From Pseudomonas frederiksbergensis (GTDB lineage Bacteria > Pseudomonadota > Gammaproteobacteria > Pseudomonadales > Pseudomonadaceae): a DNA stretch of 64,000 nucleotides. The position numbers and the translations under genes were made by a program. The notes under the pieces were generated by a model. That model had not been told where the DNA came from, made no database searches, and saw nothing but the letters and a program-made list of their open reading frames with translations. Of the stretch, positions 26,123 to 38,723 are shown piece after piece (the first letter of the stretch is position 1; each line of letters opens with the position of its first letter). The DNA is taken from the NCBI RefSeq assembly GCF_017114915.1, contig NZ_JAAUOE010000004.1, forward strand, positions 52,896 through 116,895, in the 5' to 3' direction.

Positions 26123-26826
26123 TGGAGTCGTTACCGGCCTTCTGGGCCGTGATTCCTGCCGCGGGCGTCGGTGCCCGTATGGCCGCGGACCGTCCCAAGC
26201 AATATTTGCAGCTGGGCGGGCGCACTATTCTCGAACACAGCCTCGGCTGTTTCCTCGATCATCCTGCCCTGAAGGGGCTGGTGGTCAGTCTCGCTATCGA
26301 CGATCCGTACTGGCCGAACCTGGCCTGTGCTGCCGATCCGCGTATTCAACGGGTTGAAGGCGGTGCCGAACGTTCCGGGTCGGTGCTCAATGCTTTGCTG
26401 CATCTGCATGCCCAAGGCGCTGACGATGAGGATTGGGTGTTGGTTCATGATGCGGCACGGCCCAACCTGAGCCGCGATGATCTCGACAAATTGCTCACTG
26501 AGCTGGCGGACGATCCGGTGGGCGGTCTGTTGGCGGTGCCTGCACGCGATACCCTGAAACGGGTCGACAAGCAGGGTCGGGTGGTGGAAACCGTCGATCG
26601 CAGCGTGATCTGGCAAGCCTATACGCCGCAGATGTTCCGTCTCGGCGCATTGCACCGGGCTTTGGCCGACAGTCTAGTGGCGGATGCACTGATCACCGAT
26701 GAAGCTTCGGCGATGGAATGGGCAGGCATGGCTCCGCGCCTGATTGAAGGGCGTGCGGACAACCTGAAAGTCACACGTCCCGAAGACCTGGAATGGCTGC
26801 GCCAGCGCTGGGCCAACCGACGTTAA
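26119..26826 (+). CDS. ispD: 2-C-methyl-D-erythritol 4-phosphate cytidylyltransferase
   Basis: Third MEP-pathway step, joining CMP to MEP. PAAGVGARMAADRPKQYLQL at the N terminus is the CTP-binding motif; VLVHDAARPNLS and ITDEASAMEW are further family blocks. 235 residues. An in-frame second ATG follows at once (MMESLP). Convergent with the LysR gene: the four bases TTAA at 26823-26826 serve as both stop codons. Confidence 0.97.
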   Translation: MMESLPAFWAVIPAAGVGARMAADRPKQYLQLGGRTILEHSLGCFLDHPALKGLVVSLAIDDPYWPNLACAADPRIQRVEGGAERSGSVLNALLHLHAQGADDEDWVLVHDAARPNLSRDDLDKLLTELADDPVGGLLAVPARDTLKRVDKQGRVVETVDRSVIWQAYTPQMFRLGALHRALADSLVADALITDEASAMEWAGMAPRLIEGRADNLKVTRPEDLEWLRQRWANRR

Positions 26827-27722
26827 AAGATCCGGTACTCCGGCCGTTCGGCCAACCCTTCCTTCAAATAATCCACCAACTTGCGCACCTTCGGCGACAA
26901 ATGCCGCTGCTGCGGATAAAGCGCCCAAACCGCTGTGTTCGGCGGTTGGTGGGCTTCCAGCAGCGAAATCAATTCGCCGTTTTTCAGGTGCTCCAGAACG
27001 TAGTAGTCCGGCAACTGACACAACCCAACCCCTTGTAGCGCGGCATCCAGCACCGCCTGCCCACTGTTGCAGCGCCAGTTTCCCTGTACTCGCTGGGAAA
27101 ATTCCCGTCCGTTCTGTTCCAGTTGCCAGATATCCGAGCTGCCGACGAGGCAGTTGTGGCGACTCAGTTCCGACAAACTGTGTGGGCGACCATACCGTTC
27201 CAGGTAGGACGGCGAGGCGCACAGGTACATGCGCCGTGGTGCCAGGCGTGTGGCGACCAGTCTTGAGTCCTGCAGTCGGCCGAGGCGGATAGCCAGGTCC
27301 AGCCCCTCATGCACCAGATCGAGCGGGCGGTTGCTCAATTCGATATCGACGCGCAGTTGCGGATACAGGCCCATGAAGCGAGTCACCAGCGGCACGATGA
27401 ATCGTTCGCCATAGGCCACGGCACAGGTCATGCGCAGCATGCCCTTGGGTTCGCTGGTCAAGTCGCCGACCGCGCGCAACGCTTCTTCGCGGCCATCCTG
27501 CAAACGCTGGCAATGTTGCAGGAAGGTTTGCCCGGCCTCGGTCAGCGTGACCCGGCGGGTGCTGCGATAGAGCAAGCGGGTCTGCAGGCGCTCTTCCAGC
27601 CGTACGATTTGGCGACTGATGTGGGAGGAAGACACCCCAAGGCGTTCAGCCGCGGCGGTGAATTGGCTGCATTCGGCCACGGCAACGAATTCGTCGATGC
27701 CTTCCCAGCGGTTCTCGGACAT
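26823..27722 (-). CDS. LysR-family transcriptional regulator
   Basis: Typical 299-residue LysR protein: winged helix-turn-helix at residues 20-40 (FTAAAERLGVSSSHISRQI) and a C-terminal ligand-binding domain. It is divergent from the S-(hydroxymethyl)glutathione dehydrogenase gene with about 106 bases between starts, so it probably controls the formaldehyde pair; that is inference from position. The co-inducer is unknown. The second recognition-type sequence SSSHISRQ is like the AaeR/DmlR-type group. Confidence 0.9.
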   Translation of the reverse strand: MSENRWEGIDEFVAVAECSQFTAAAERLGVSSSHISRQIVRLEERLQTRLLYRSTRRVTLTEAGQTFLQHCQRLQDGREEALRAVGDLTSEPKGMLRMTCAVAYGERFIVPLVTRFMGLYPQLRVDIELSNRPLDLVHEGLDLAIRLGRLQDSRLVATRLAPRRMYLCASPSYLERYGRPHSLSELSRHNCLVGSSDIWQLEQNGREFSQRVQGNWRCNSGQAVLDAALQGVGLCQLPDYYVLEHLKNGELISLLEAHQPPNTAVWALYPQQRHLSPKVRKLVDYLKEGLAERPEYRIF

Positions 27723-27780
27723 GAAGATTATCCCTGTACAGCAATAATATTTTTCATTTACCCAGATTATTCATCGTTAG

Positions 27781-28941
<1,161 letters not shown>

Positions 28942-28953
28942 AGGAGCAGCAGA

Positions 28954-29016
28954 AAGCTTCAAGCCGCAAGCTGCAAGTGGGTTCGACGCCCTCTTGCAGC
29001 TTAGAGCTTGAAGCTT
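28954..29016. repeat. Inverted repeat between frmA and fghA
   Basis: Two 24-base arms, 28954-28977 and 28993-29016, match as inverse copies at 21 positions and are rich in AAGCTTCAAGC / GCAAGCTGCAAG words. The sequence is not related to the GTAGGAG REPs here. This AGCTTGAAGCT type occurs between genes in several Pseudomonas, from memory; a stem in the mRNA could protect or lower expression of the second gene. Confidence 0.75.
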
Positions 29017-29033
29017 ACAGCTGAAAAAAGCCC

Positions 29034-29879
29034 ATGATCCTGGAAAATATCTCCTGTCAGAAAAGCTTCGGCGGCTGGCATAAGCGCTATCGCCATCGCT
29101 CGGAAGTGCTCGGCTGTGACATGGTGTTTGCCGTGTACCTGCCGCCGCAAGCGGAGCAGGGCGGTAAACTGCCGGTGCTGTACTGGTTGTCCGGCCTGAC
29201 CTGCACCGATGAGAACTTCATGCAGAAGGCCGGCGCCATGCGCATGGCTGCCGAGCTGGGGCTGATCATCGTCGCCCCGGACACCAGCCCGCGCGGTCCC
29301 GAAGTGCCGGGTGATCCGGACGGCGCCTGGGATTTCGGTCTCGGTGCGGGGTTTTATCTGAATGCCACGCAGGAACCGTGGTCCCGGCACTATCGGATGC
29401 ATGACTATGTCGTGCAGGAATTGCCGGCATTGGTCGAAGCGCATTTCCCGACATCGGACAAGCGTGGCATCAGCGGTCACTCCATGGGGGGGCACGGCGC
29501 GTTGGTCTGCGCATTGCGCAATCCGGGGCGTTATCTGTCGGTGTCGGCATTCTCACCTATCAACAATCCGATGGATTGCCCATGGGGGCAGAAAGCCTTT
29601 TCCCGCTACTTGGGTGAAGACCGGTCGAAATGGCGCGAGTGGGATGCCTGTACATTGATCGCCGAGGCCGACCAGAAGCTGCCGCTGCTGGTCGACCAAG
29701 GTGATAGAGATGATTTCCTCGCCACCCAGCTCAAGCCTGAAGCCCTGCAACAGGCGGCTAAGCTGGCTGGTCATCCGCTGACGTTGCGCTTGCAACCTGG
29801 CTACGACCACAGCTATTTCTTCATCGCCAGCTTCATTGACGACCACTTGCAGCATCACGCCCGCGCTCTAGGCGCTTAA
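29034..29879 (+). CDS. fghA: S-formylglutathione hydrolase
   Basis: Serine esterase releasing formate and glutathione from S-formylglutathione. The nucleophile is Ser150 in [25 protein letters not shown] is the oxyanion-side motif, and the Asp-His pair is in [11 protein letters not shown] and GYDHSYFFI. 281 residues, normal. Second gene of the formaldehyde detoxification pair, followed by a terminator-like hairpin. Confidence 0.96.
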   Translation: MILENISCQKSFGGWHKRYRHRSEVLGCDMVFAVYLPPQAEQGGKLPVLYWLSGLTCTDENFMQKAGAMRMAAELGLIIVAPDTSPRGPEVPGDPDGAWDFGLGAGFYLNATQEPWSRHYRMHDYVVQELPALVEAHFPTSDKRGISGHSMGGHGALVCALRNPGRYLSVSAFSPINNPMDCPWGQKAFSRYLGEDRSKWREWDACTLIAEADQKLPLLVDQGDRDDFLATQLKPEALQQAAKLAGHPLTLRLQPGYDHSYFFIASFIDDHLQHHARALGA

Positions 29880-29892
29880 TGCAGGTAGAATC

Positions 29893-29922
29893 ACGCCCTG
29901 ACAAAAATCGGGGCGTTTTTTT
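29893..29922 (+). terminator. Hairpin with T run between fghA and ispF
   Basis: ACGCCC (29893-29898) pairs with GGGCGT (29911-29916), 12-base loop, followed by a seven-T run ending at 29922, directly before the ispF ATG at 29923. The GGGG of the 3' arm is also the only Shine-Dalgarno-like sequence for ispF. Confidence 0.65.
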
Positions 29923-30396
29923 ATGCGTATTGGCCACGGCTATGATGTGCACCGTTTCGGTGAAGGCGATTTCATCACGCTGGGCGGTGTGCGGATTGCA
30001 CACAGCTTCGGGCTGCTCGCCCATTCCGACGGTGATGTGTTGCTGCACGCCTTGAGCGATGCGTTGCTCGGCGCTGCCGCGCTGGGTGATATCGGCAAGC
30101 ATTTTCCGGACACCGACCCGCAATACAAGGGCGCCGACAGCCGTGCGCTGTTGCGTCATGTCGTCGCACTGATCCACGCCAAGGGCTGGAAAGTCGGCAA
30201 CGTCGATAACACCATCGTCGCCCAGGCCCCGAAAATGGCCCCGCATATCGAATCGATGCGCGCTCTGATTGCCGCGGATCTTCAAGTTGAGTTGGATCAA
30301 GTGAACGTGAAAGCTACCACCACCGAAAAGCTTGGCTTTGTCGGTCGCGAAGAAGGCATTGCCGTGCACTGCGTTGCCCTGTTGCTGCGCGCATGA
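29923..30396 (+). CDS. ispF: 2-C-methyl-D-erythritol 2,4-cyclodiphosphate synthase
   Basis: Fifth MEP-pathway step, forming the cyclic diphosphate with loss of CMP. The N terminus [15 protein letters not shown] holds zinc ligands Asp8 and His10; [20 protein letters not shown] and [18 protein letters not shown] are the other signatures. 157 residues. The ribosome site is unusual, since the start directly follows a terminator T run. The stop overlaps truD by four bases (ATGA). Confidence 0.97.
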   Translation: MRIGHGYDVHRFGEGDFITLGGVRIAHSFGLLAHSDGDVLLHALSDALLGAAALGDIGKHFPDTDPQYKGADSRALLRHVVALIHAKGWKVGNVDNTIVAQAPKMAPHIESMRALIAADLQVELDQVNVKATTTEKLGFVGREEGIAVHCVALLLRA

Positions 30397-31438
30397 ACGA
30401 GGCGCAATTGCTCGGCCCGCGGGCCTATGGAAACGCTCTCGGCAGCGCGATATTGAAAGCCACGGCGGAAGATTTCCAGGTCGATGAAGTGCTCGATATC
30501 CCCCTCAGTGGCGATGGCGAGCATTTGTGGATCTGGGTGGAAAAGCGCGGTCTGAATACCGAAGAAGCGGCACGGCGCATCGCCAAGGCCGCGGGCGTGC
30601 CGCTGCGTACTGTCAGCTATGCGGGCCTCAAGGACCGTCAGGCGCTGACTCGCCAATGGTTCAGCGTGCAACTGCCCGGCAAGGCCGATCCTGATCTGTC
30701 GGCGGCGGAAAACGACACCCTGAAAATCCTCAAGACCGGTCGGCACAAACGCAAACTGCAACGTGGTGCCCATTCGGCCAACGGCTTCACCTTGCGCCTG
30801 ACCCAATTCACGGGTGACAAGACGGCGATCGAAGAGCGTCTGCAGCTGATCGCCAGGCAAGGTATTCCCAATTATTTTGGCGCCCAGCGTTTCGGGCATG
30901 ACGGCGGCAACGTGGTCGATGCCCGTGCCTGGGCGGCGCGCAAGGCTCTGCCGGAACAACGCAACGTGCGTTCGCGCCTGCTCTCCACCGCGCGCAGTTT
31001 TCTGTTCAATCAAGTGTTGGCAGCGCGTGTCGCCGATGGCACCTGGCAGCGCGCTCAGGTGGGCGATCTGCTGGCGTTCACCGACAGCCGCAGTTTCTTC
31101 CCGGCAGGCGAGGCCGAATGCAGCGACCCTCGTCTGGCGATTCTCGACCTGCACCCGACCGGCCCGCAGTGGGGTGAAGGTGACTCGCCGGCGTTGGGGG
31201 CTGTCCATGAACTGGAGCAGGCCATCGCCGCGCGCGAAGCGGATCTGCGCGATTGGTTGATTAACGCCGGAATGAGCCACGAACGTCGCATCCTGCGGCT
31301 GCCCATTGGCGGGTTGACGTGGCATTATCCCGAGCCTGACATTCTGCAACTGGAATTCGTCCTGCCGGCCGGATGCTTCGCCACCGTATTGGTGCGTGAA
31401 CTCGTCGATCTGGTGCCGGTGGGGCAGACGGACAGCCC

Positions 31439-31451
<13 letters not shown>
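30393..31451 (+). CDS. truD: tRNA pseudouridine(13) synthase
   Basis: Makes pseudouridine at position 13 of tRNA(Glu). The catalytic Asp is residue 81 in [30 protein letters not shown] is the second TruD signature. 352 residues. It overlaps ispF by 4 bases and surE by 13, giving a compact ispF-truD-surE-pcm unit as in other gamma-proteobacteria. Confidence 0.97.
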
Positions 31452-32865
<1,414 letters not shown>

Positions 32866-33076
32866 GCATTTGTTTGCCCGCGCTGAATTCTCTTCGATTG
32901 CCCGGGTCTTACAGCGGCATCGATGGGTTAAACGCAATTCATCGTCAGGCAGCAAACGTGTGCGTGAAGCGAATCCGCTTCATTAAAGGTAAAGCCTGTT
33001 CGGCCCGTTATACTTGCGACGTTTCGTGCCGAAACACGGCAATTCATATTTTCAGCCACCACAAAGGGAGCGGCGG

Positions 33077-33934
33077 GTGAGTCTCACAGTCATTGCGCAG
33101 CGAATGGGTATAACGAGCTTTCAGCGTCTGGTGACTGGCCTTGTCTTGAGTACCTTGCTGGTCGGTTGCTCCAGCACCAAATCGAGTAGCGTGGGAGTTG
33201 TCGATCGCAACAATGCGGTCGCCCAGCGTCCGGCCGTAACCACCGGCCAGTACGTTGTTCGGCCCAAAGACACTTTGTTCTCCATCGCCTTTCGCTACGG
33301 CTGGGACTACAAAGCCCTCGCGGCAAGGAACAATATTCCTACGCCTTACACGATCCATCCGGGTCAGACGATTCGCTTCGACGGTCGCAACGGTTCAACG
33401 CCGACAACGGTAGTGAGTTCGTCCAGTTCCTCGCCTTCGTCGTCGAGCAAAACCACGGTAATTCGGCGCCAGGCAAATGGCGCGACGACCAGTACAACGG
33501 TGCTTGCACCGTCCGTCGCCAACAAGCCGGCACCCGCGCCACTGCCTCCTGCCAGTCCGGCCCCGACGGGCTGGGGGTGGCCTTCTAATGGCATTCTGAT
33601 TGGAAAATTCTCTTCAAACGGTAGTTTGAATAAAGGAATTGATATCGCCGGGGATTTGGGACAGCCTGTTTTAGCTGCGTCTGATGGGACGGTGGTATAC
33701 GCCGGGAGTGGCTTAAGGGGCTACGGCGAATTAGTCATCATCAAACACAGCGACACCTACGTCAGTGCCTACGGTCATAACCGCAGGCTGTTGGTTCGGG
33801 AGGGGCAGCAGGTCAAGGTCGGACAGACAATTGCCGAAATGGGGTCAACGGGTACAGACCGGGTGAAACTGCATTTTGAGATTCGCCGACAAGGTAAACC
33901 TATAGATCCGCTGCAATTCCTGCCACGTCGTTGA
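33077..33934 (+). CDS. nlpD: NlpD lipoprotein, LysM and degenerate LytM domains
   Basis: Outer-membrane lipoprotein activating the septal amidase AmiC. Start GTG at 33077 follows AAGGGAG. A lipobox (LLVGC, Cys about residue 31) ends the signal. A LysM domain (QYVVRPKDTLFSIAFRYGWD) follows, then a Ser/Thr-Pro linker and an M23-like domain. Two zinc ligands of active M23 peptidases are replaced: the first His by Asn (NKGIDIAG) and the first His of HxH by Lys (KLHFEIR), so it should be an activator, not a hydrolase. Promoters of rpoS commonly lie inside this gene. Confidence 0.95.
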   Translation: MSLTVIAQRMGITSFQRLVTGLVLSTLLVGCSSTKSSSVGVVDRNNAVAQRPAVTTGQYVVRPKDTLFSIAFRYGWDYKALAARNNIPTPYTIHPGQTIRFDGRNGSTPTTVVSSSSSSPSSSSKTTVIRRQANGATTSTTVLAPSVANKPAPAPLPPASPAPTGWGWPSNGILIGKFSSNGSLNKGIDIAGDLGQPVLAASDGTVVYAGSGLRGYGELVIIKHSDTYVSAYGHNRRLLVREGQQVKVGQTIAEMGSTGTDRVKLHFEIRRQGKPIDPLQFLPRR

Positions 33935-34040
33935 TTTGTTCACCAGCCTGTTCCGTCGCGTAGAGGGAACAGGCTCCAGCGTTGCCAGGGATCTAGGCGC
34001 CGCTTGAGCTTGAGGTCGAACTCACCAAAGGACTATAACA

Positions 34041-35048
34041 ATGGCTCTCAGTAAAGAAGTGCCGGAGTTTGACATCGACGATGAGGTTCTCCTGATGGAG
34101 ACCGGCATCGCTACGGATTCGATGTCGAATGATGAAGGGGATGCATCACCTTCCGTTCGTGCCAAATCCAGACACTCCGCTTCGTTAAAGCAACACAAGT
34201 ACATCGACTACACCCGGGCACTCGATGCCACGCAGCTGTACCTCAACGAAATCGGCTTTTCCCCATTGCTCTCTCCGGAAGAAGAAGTTCATTTTGCGCG
34301 CCTGTCGCAAAGTGGTGATCCGGCTGGGCGCAAACGCATGATTGAAAGTAACCTGCGGCTGGTGGTGAAAATCGCCCGGCGTTACGTCAATCGTGGGCTG
34401 TCGCTGCTGGACCTGATCGAAGAGGGTAACCTCGGCCTGATCCGGGCAGTAGAGAAGTTCGACCCTGAACGTGGCTTCCGCTTTTCGACCTACGCCACCT
34501 GGTGGATTCGTCAGACCATCGAACGCGCGATCATGAATCAGACCCGGACCATCCGGTTACCGATCCATGTGGTCAAAGAGCTCAACGTGTACTTGCGGGC
34601 TGCACGGGAGCTGACTCAAAAGCTCGACCACGAACCCTCACCCGAAGAAATCGCCAATCTGCTGGAGAAACCGGTAGGCGAGGTCAAGCGCATGCTCGGC
34701 CTGAACGAGCGGGTTTCTTCGGTCGACGTCTCGCTGGGTCCGGATTCGGATAAAACCCTGCTGGACACCCTGACCGACGACCGCCCGACCGATCCATGCG
34801 AGCTGTTGCAGGATGACGACCTGTCACAGAGCATCGATCAGTGGCTCTCGGAGCTGACCGACAAGCAACGCGAGGTGGTCGTACGCCGCTTCGGCTTGCG
34901 AGGTCACGAGAGCAGTACACTCGAAGATGTCGGCCTGGAAATCGGCCTTACCCGGGAACGGGTCAGGCAAATTCAGGTTGAAGGCCTCAAGCGTCTTCGG
35001 GAGATTCTCGAGAAAAACGGCCTGTCGAGTGAGTCGCTGTTCCAATAA
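34041..35048 (+). CDS. rpoS: RNA polymerase sigma factor RpoS
   Basis: Stationary-phase and general stress sigma factor. The 335-residue product has sigma region 1.2 ([20 protein letters not shown]), region 2 with the -10-binding [19 protein letters not shown], region 3 ([17 protein letters not shown]) and region 4 helix-turn-helix ([20 protein letters not shown]). Downstream is rsmZ, whose product frees mRNAs, and in related strains RpoS levels depend on the Gac/Rsm system. Confidence 0.99.
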   Translation: MALSKEVPEFDIDDEVLLMETGIATDSMSNDEGDASPSVRAKSRHSASLKQHKYIDYTRALDATQLYLNEIGFSPLLSPEEEVHFARLSQSGDPAGRKRMIESNLRLVVKIARRYVNRGLSLLDLIEEGNLGLIRAVEKFDPERGFRFSTYATWWIRQTIERAIMNQTRTIRLPIHVVKELNVYLRAARELTQKLDHEPSPEEIANLLEKPVGEVKRMLGLNERVSSVDVSLGPDSDKTLLDTLTDDRPTDPCELLQDDDLSQSIDQWLSELTDKQREVVVRRFGLRGHESSTLEDVGLEIGLTRERVRQIQVEGLKRLREILEKNGLSSESLFQ

Positions 35049-35069
35049 GCCACTCGTTCACCGGTTACA

Positions 35070-35107
35070 AAAAGCCCCGACTGGTTCGACTGGTTCGGGG
35101 CTTTTTG
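35070..35107 (+). terminator. rpoS terminator
   Basis: AAAAAGCCCCGA (35070-35081) pairs with TCGGGGCTTTTT (35096-35107), a 12-bp stem with a 14-base loop carrying two ACTGGTTCG copies. Confidence 0.9.
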
Positions 35108-35165
35108 CTGTCGGGAATATCAAGGGCATGGTTTTTAGCGCCACCTCAGGTTTGTAGTCTCGTGG

Positions 35166-35183
35166 TGTAAGTCTTGGCTTACT
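35166..35183 (+). promoter_or_regulatory. GacA upstream activating sequence of rsmZ
   Basis: TGTAAGTCTTGGCTTACT matches the GacA-box consensus TGTAAG-N6-CTTACA at 11 of 12 fixed positions. It ends about 172 bases before the predicted RsmZ start, the distance known for this promoter in related pseudomonads. Phosphorylated GacA would bind here to activate RsmZ. Confidence 0.85.
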
Positions 35184-35319
35184 CTTTCGTAAGTGTTCAC
35201 TATTTTTACACCCTGGCAGTTGTCTATTCAAAGAGTTGTCATGATTTATCTTATTGATTTATATGCTTATTTTTTTAGATTAACGGCATATTACAGGTGG
35301 TTTCAGCCGTGGAGGCCGA

Positions 35320-35347
35320 TTGCGCCTGGTGGGGAATTCTCTAGTAT
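35320..35347 (+). promoter_or_regulatory. rsmZ core promoter
   Basis: TTGCGC (35320-35325) and TAGTAT (35342-35347) with a 16-base spacer place the start at about 35356, in agreement with the RsmZ 5' end TGTCGACGGATAG remembered from P. protegens. Confidence 0.65.
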
Positions 35348-35355
35348 TTGAACTG

Positions 35356-35485
35356 TGTCGACGGATAGACACGCCCTTCAAGGAAGAGGGGAACGGACAT
35401 CGCAGGAAGCGATTCATCAGGACGATGAAAGGGAACACAGGGAATAAGGAAAAAATGTGGGCGGGTCAAACCGCCCCTTTTTTTT
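35356..35485 (+). ncRNA. rsmZ: Small regulatory RNA RsmZ
   Basis: GacS/GacA-controlled sRNA that sequesters the translational repressors RsmA/RsmE. About 130 nt, located between rpoS and fdxA, the standard rsmZ locus. The transcript begins TGTCGACGGATAGACAC, which forms the 5' hairpin, and holds at least six GGA motifs (ACGGAT, AAGGAAG, ACGGACAT, CAGGAAG, CAGGACG, AAGGAAA), several in loops or single-stranded stretches. It ends in the hairpin GGGCGG/CCGCCC (35459-35476) plus an eight-T run. Close resemblance to CHA0 RsmZ is from memory. Confidence 0.93.
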
Positions 35486-35494
35486 GCCTGCAGA

Positions 35495-35526
35495 AAAGCA
35501 AAAAGGCCCGCAAGGGGCCTTTTTGG
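35495..35526 (-). terminator. fdxA terminator
   Basis: AAAAAGGCCC and GGGGCCTTTTT around a short loop form a stem with T runs readable on both strands. It lies between the ends of rsmZ and the convergent fdxA gene. Confidence 0.75.
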
Positions 35527-35540
35527 GAACGTGAGGGAAA

Positions 35541-35864
35541 TCAGCGTTCGAGGTGTTCGATCTTGCCTGGCTTGCCATCCCATTCAGCGGAATCGGGCAA
35601 TGGGTCTTTGCGTTCAGTGATGTTCGGCCATACCTCGGCCAATTCCATGTTCAGCTGAATGAAGTTTTCCATGCCGGCCGGCACTTCGTCTTCAGAGAAG
35701 ATGGCCACGGCAGGGCATTCGGGTTCGCACAGTGCGCAGTCGATGCACTCATCCGGGTGAATCACCAGGAAGTTCGGGCCTTCGTAAAAGCAGTCCACCG
35801 GACAGACTTCTACGCAGTCGGTGTACTTGCACTTGATGCAGTTGTCGGTGACGACGAAGGTCAT
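35541..35864 (-). CDS. fdxA: Seven-iron ferredoxin FdxA
   Basis: Electron carrier with one [3Fe-4S] and one [4Fe-4S] cluster. The 107-residue product begins [17 protein letters not shown]; the cluster cysteines are in [17 protein letters not shown] and [12 protein letters not shown], with the C-terminal extension typical of Azotobacter FdI-like proteins. Convergent with rsmZ, as in other pseudomonads. Redox partner not evident from the neighbours. Confidence 0.96.
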   Translation of the reverse strand: MTFVVTDNCIKCKYTDCVEVCPVDCFYEGPNFLVIHPDECIDCALCEPECPAVAIFSEDEVPAGMENFIQLNMELAEVWPNITERKDPLPDSAEWDGKPGKIEHLER

Positions 35865-36006
35865 TTCTAATTCTCTCCTCAGGCGGCGGCAGCGGAGCCC
35901 CTTCAGGACGGGGTCGCCAGGTTCGGGAGCGATAGTCTGCAGGCCAGGCTATGAGCCTGCAGCATCCCAAACCGCGCGAGATTCTAACAGCTTGCAGGCA
36001 AGTGCG

Positions 36007-38586
36007 TTAGATCCGTGTCTTTAATGTATAGAGCATTTCGAGTGCACGACGCGGTGTCATGTCGTCCAGATCAAGTTTGGCCAGTTCATCCAGCACCGGA
36101 TGCGGCAGGCTGGCGAACATGTCGCTCTGCTGTGGCGCCACGGGTTTGCTTTTGGCTGGCGTCGGCATTTCATGAGGCAGCGCTGTGGATTCCAGTCGGC
36201 TCAGATGCTCGCGAGCACGCACGATCACTTCGCTCGGCACACCGGCCAGCTGCGCAACCGCCAGGCCATAGCTCTGGCTGGCAGGCCCAGGCAGCACGTG
36301 GTGCAGGAACACGATGCGTTCGTTGTGCTCGGTGGCATTGAGGTGCACGTTGGCCACCAGAGGCTGGGCTTCCGGCAGTACCGTCAGCTCGAAATAGTGA
36401 GTGGCGAACAGTGTGTAGGCCCGCAGCTGCGCCAGACGCTCGGCTGCGGCCCAGGCCAGCGAGAGACCGTCGAAGGTGCTGGTGCCGCGACCGACTTCGT
36501 CCATCAGCACCAGGCTGCGTTCGGTGGCATTGTGCAGGATGTTCGCGGTTTCGCTCATTTCGACCATGAAAGTCGAACGCCCACCGGCCAGGTCGTCGCT
36601 GGAACCGATCCGGGTGAAGATCCGGTCGACCAGGGACAATTCGCAACTGGCCGCCGGCACGAAGCTGCCGATGTGCGCCATCAGTACGATCAACGCGGTC
36701 TGGCGCATGTAGGTGGATTTACCGCCCATGTTCGGACCGGTAATCACCAGCATGCGGGTGCTGTCATCGAGGCTCAGGTCGTTGGCCACGAACGGCGTGG
36801 TCAGCACTTGCTCGACCACCGGGTGACGACCCAGGCTGATGCGCATGCACGGCTCGCTGACGAAACGCGGGCAGTTCAGGTCCAGGTTCAGTGCACGTTC
36901 GGCAAGGTTGCTCAGCACGTCCAGCTCGGCCAGTGCGGCGGCGGTGTCCTGCAAGGGTGGCAATTGAGCGATGAGGTCTTCGAGCAGTGCTTCGTAGAGC
37001 ATCTTCTCGCGCGCCAGGGCGCGGCTCTTGGCCGACAGCGCCTTGTCTTCGAACGCTTTCAGCTCCGGGGTGATGAAGCGCTCGGCACCCTTGAGGGTCT
37101 GGCGACGGATATAGTCCGCTGGTGCCGACTCGGCCTGCTTGCTCGGCAGTTCAATGAAGTAGCCGTGAATGCGGTTGTAGCCGACCTTGAGGTTGGCCAG
37201 GCCGGTACGGGCCTTTTCCCGGGCTTCGAGATCGATCAGGAACTGCCCGGCGTTTTCGCTGAGCGATTGCAGCTCGTCGAGTTCGCTGTCGTAGCCGGTT
37301 TTCAACACGCCGCCGTCACGGATCACCGCCGGCGGGTTGTCGATGATGGCTTTCTCCAGCAGCGCCGCCAGTTCCGGATAGGTGCTGGTGGTCGTCGCCA
37401 GTTGCATGATGTGCGGGGCTTCCAGCTCGGCCATCGCTACCTGCAACTCCGGCAGTGCGCCGAGGGCATCGCGCAGACGCGCCAGGTCACGAGGGCGGGC
37501 ATTGCGCAGGCCGATCCGCGCCAGAATCCGCTCGATGTCACCGATTTCCTTGAGCTGCGGTTGCAGTTTTTCGAAGCGGTAACCGTCGAGCAGGCAGGTG
37601 ATCGAAGTCTGGCGCGCCAGCAATACGGTCAAATCCCGCAGTGGACGGTTCAGCCAGCGGGTCAGCAAGCGGCTGCCCATGGCGGTCTGGCAGCGGTCGA
37701 CCACCGATTGCAACGTGTTGTCACGACCGCCGGACAGGTTGGTGTCCAGTTCCAGGTTGCGCCGGCTCGCGCCGTCCAGCACCACGGTATCGTCCAGGCG
37801 TTCATGGCGCAGGCTGCGCAAGTGCGGCAGGGCGGTGCGCTGGGTTTCCTTGGCGTAACTGAGCAGGCAACCGGCGGCGCCGATCGCCAGGGTCAGGTTC
37901 TCGCAGCCGAAACCTTTCAGGTCCTGGGTGGAAAACTGCTGGCAAAGACTTTTCAACGCCGAGTCACGCTCGAAATCCCACGGCGCACGGCGACGAACCC
38001 CACGACGTTTCTCCGCTGGCAAGTCCTTCGGCCAGTCGTCCGGGATCATCAGCTCTACCGGATTGACCCGCTCCAGTTCCGCCAACAGGTTTTCCCAGCC
38101 TTTGATCTCCAGCACGGTGAAGTTGCCGCTGGTGATGTCCAGCACCGCCAGACCGAACAGACGCTCGTCACCCAGAACCGCTGCGATCAGGTTATCCCGA
38201 CGTTCATCCAGCAGCGCTTCATCGCTGACCGTGCCGGGTGTGATGATCCGCACCACCTGACGATCCACCGGGCCTTTGCTGGTGGCCGGGTCGCCGACCT
38301 GCTCGCAGATCACCACCGACTCGCCGAGCTTCACCAGTTTCGCCAGGTAACCTTCCGCGGCGTGGTAAGGAATCCCACACATCGGAATCGCCTGCCCCGC
38401 CGATTGCCCACGGGCCGTCAGGGTGATGTCGAGCAACTTGGCGGCCTTCTTCGCGTCTTCATAGAAGATCTCGTAGAAGTCGCCCATGCGATAGAACATC
38501 AGCTGGTCAGGGTGCTGGTTCTTCAGGCGCCAGTATTGCTGCATCATCGGGGTGTGGGAGGACAGGTCGGAGACGGCTTTATTCAT
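36007..38586 (-). CDS. mutS: DNA mismatch repair protein MutS
   Basis: Recognises mismatches and short loops and recruits MutL. I start at 38586 ([20 protein letters not shown]); the frame is open upstream but without family support. The mismatch wedge motif is in [16 protein letters not shown] (F-x-E), and the ATPase has Walker [10 protein letters not shown] at about residue 617 and the [17 protein letters not shown] block. 859 residues. The mutS-cinA interval is a known insertion site for phage-tail (tailocin) clusters in the P. fluorescens group. Confidence 0.99.
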   Translation of the reverse strand: MNKAVSDLSSHTPMMQQYWRLKNQHPDQLMFYRMGDFYEIFYEDAKKAAKLLDITLTARGQSAGQAIPMCGIPYHAAEGYLAKLVKLGESVVICEQVGDPATSKGPVDRQVVRIITPGTVSDEALLDERRDNLIAAVLGDERLFGLAVLDITSGNFTVLEIKGWENLLAELERVNPVELMIPDDWPKDLPAEKRRGVRRRAPWDFERDSALKSLCQQFSTQDLKGFGCENLTLAIGAAGCLLSYAKETQRTALPHLRSLRHERLDDTVVLDGASRRNLELDTNLSGGRDNTLQSVVDRCQTAMGSRLLTRWLNRPLRDLTVLLARQTSITCLLDGYRFEKLQPQLKEIGDIERILARIGLRNARPRDLARLRDALGALPELQVAMAELEAPHIMQLATTTSTYPELAALLEKAIIDNPPAVIRDGGVLKTGYDSELDELQSLSENAGQFLIDLEAREKARTGLANLKVGYNRIHGYFIELPSKQAESAPADYIRRQTLKGAERFITPELKAFEDKALSAKSRALAREKMLYEALLEDLIAQLPPLQDTAAALAELDVLSNLAERALNLDLNCPRFVSEPCMRISLGRHPVVEQVLTTPFVANDLSLDDSTRMLVITGPNMGGKSTYMRQTALIVLMAHIGSFVPAASCELSLVDRIFTRIGSSDDLAGGRSTFMVEMSETANILHNATERSLVLMDEVGRGTSTFDGLSLAWAAAERLAQLRAYTLFATHYFELTVLPEAQPLVANVHLNATEHNERIVFLHHVLPGPASQSYGLAVAQLAGVPSEVIVRAREHLSRLESTALPHEMPTPAKSKPVAPQQSDMFASLPHPVLDELAKLDLDDMTPRRALEMLYTLKTRI

Positions 38587-38723
38587 CGGATATAGGCAAA
38601 TTCGTTGAAAGGTGTGGGGCAAAGGAGGGGTATCAGCCCGGCTTTTCCGCGATGGGCGCAAGGTTACCATGGGCGGTCCGCCCGACGCAGGCATGAAAGC
38701 CTCAAGGCAATTTTTAGTGGGGC

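Noticed and set aside
36100..38595. 831-codon open frame antisense to mutS
   Set aside because: Shadow frame of mutS; composition is dominated by Gln, Val and His, as expected for an antisense artefact.
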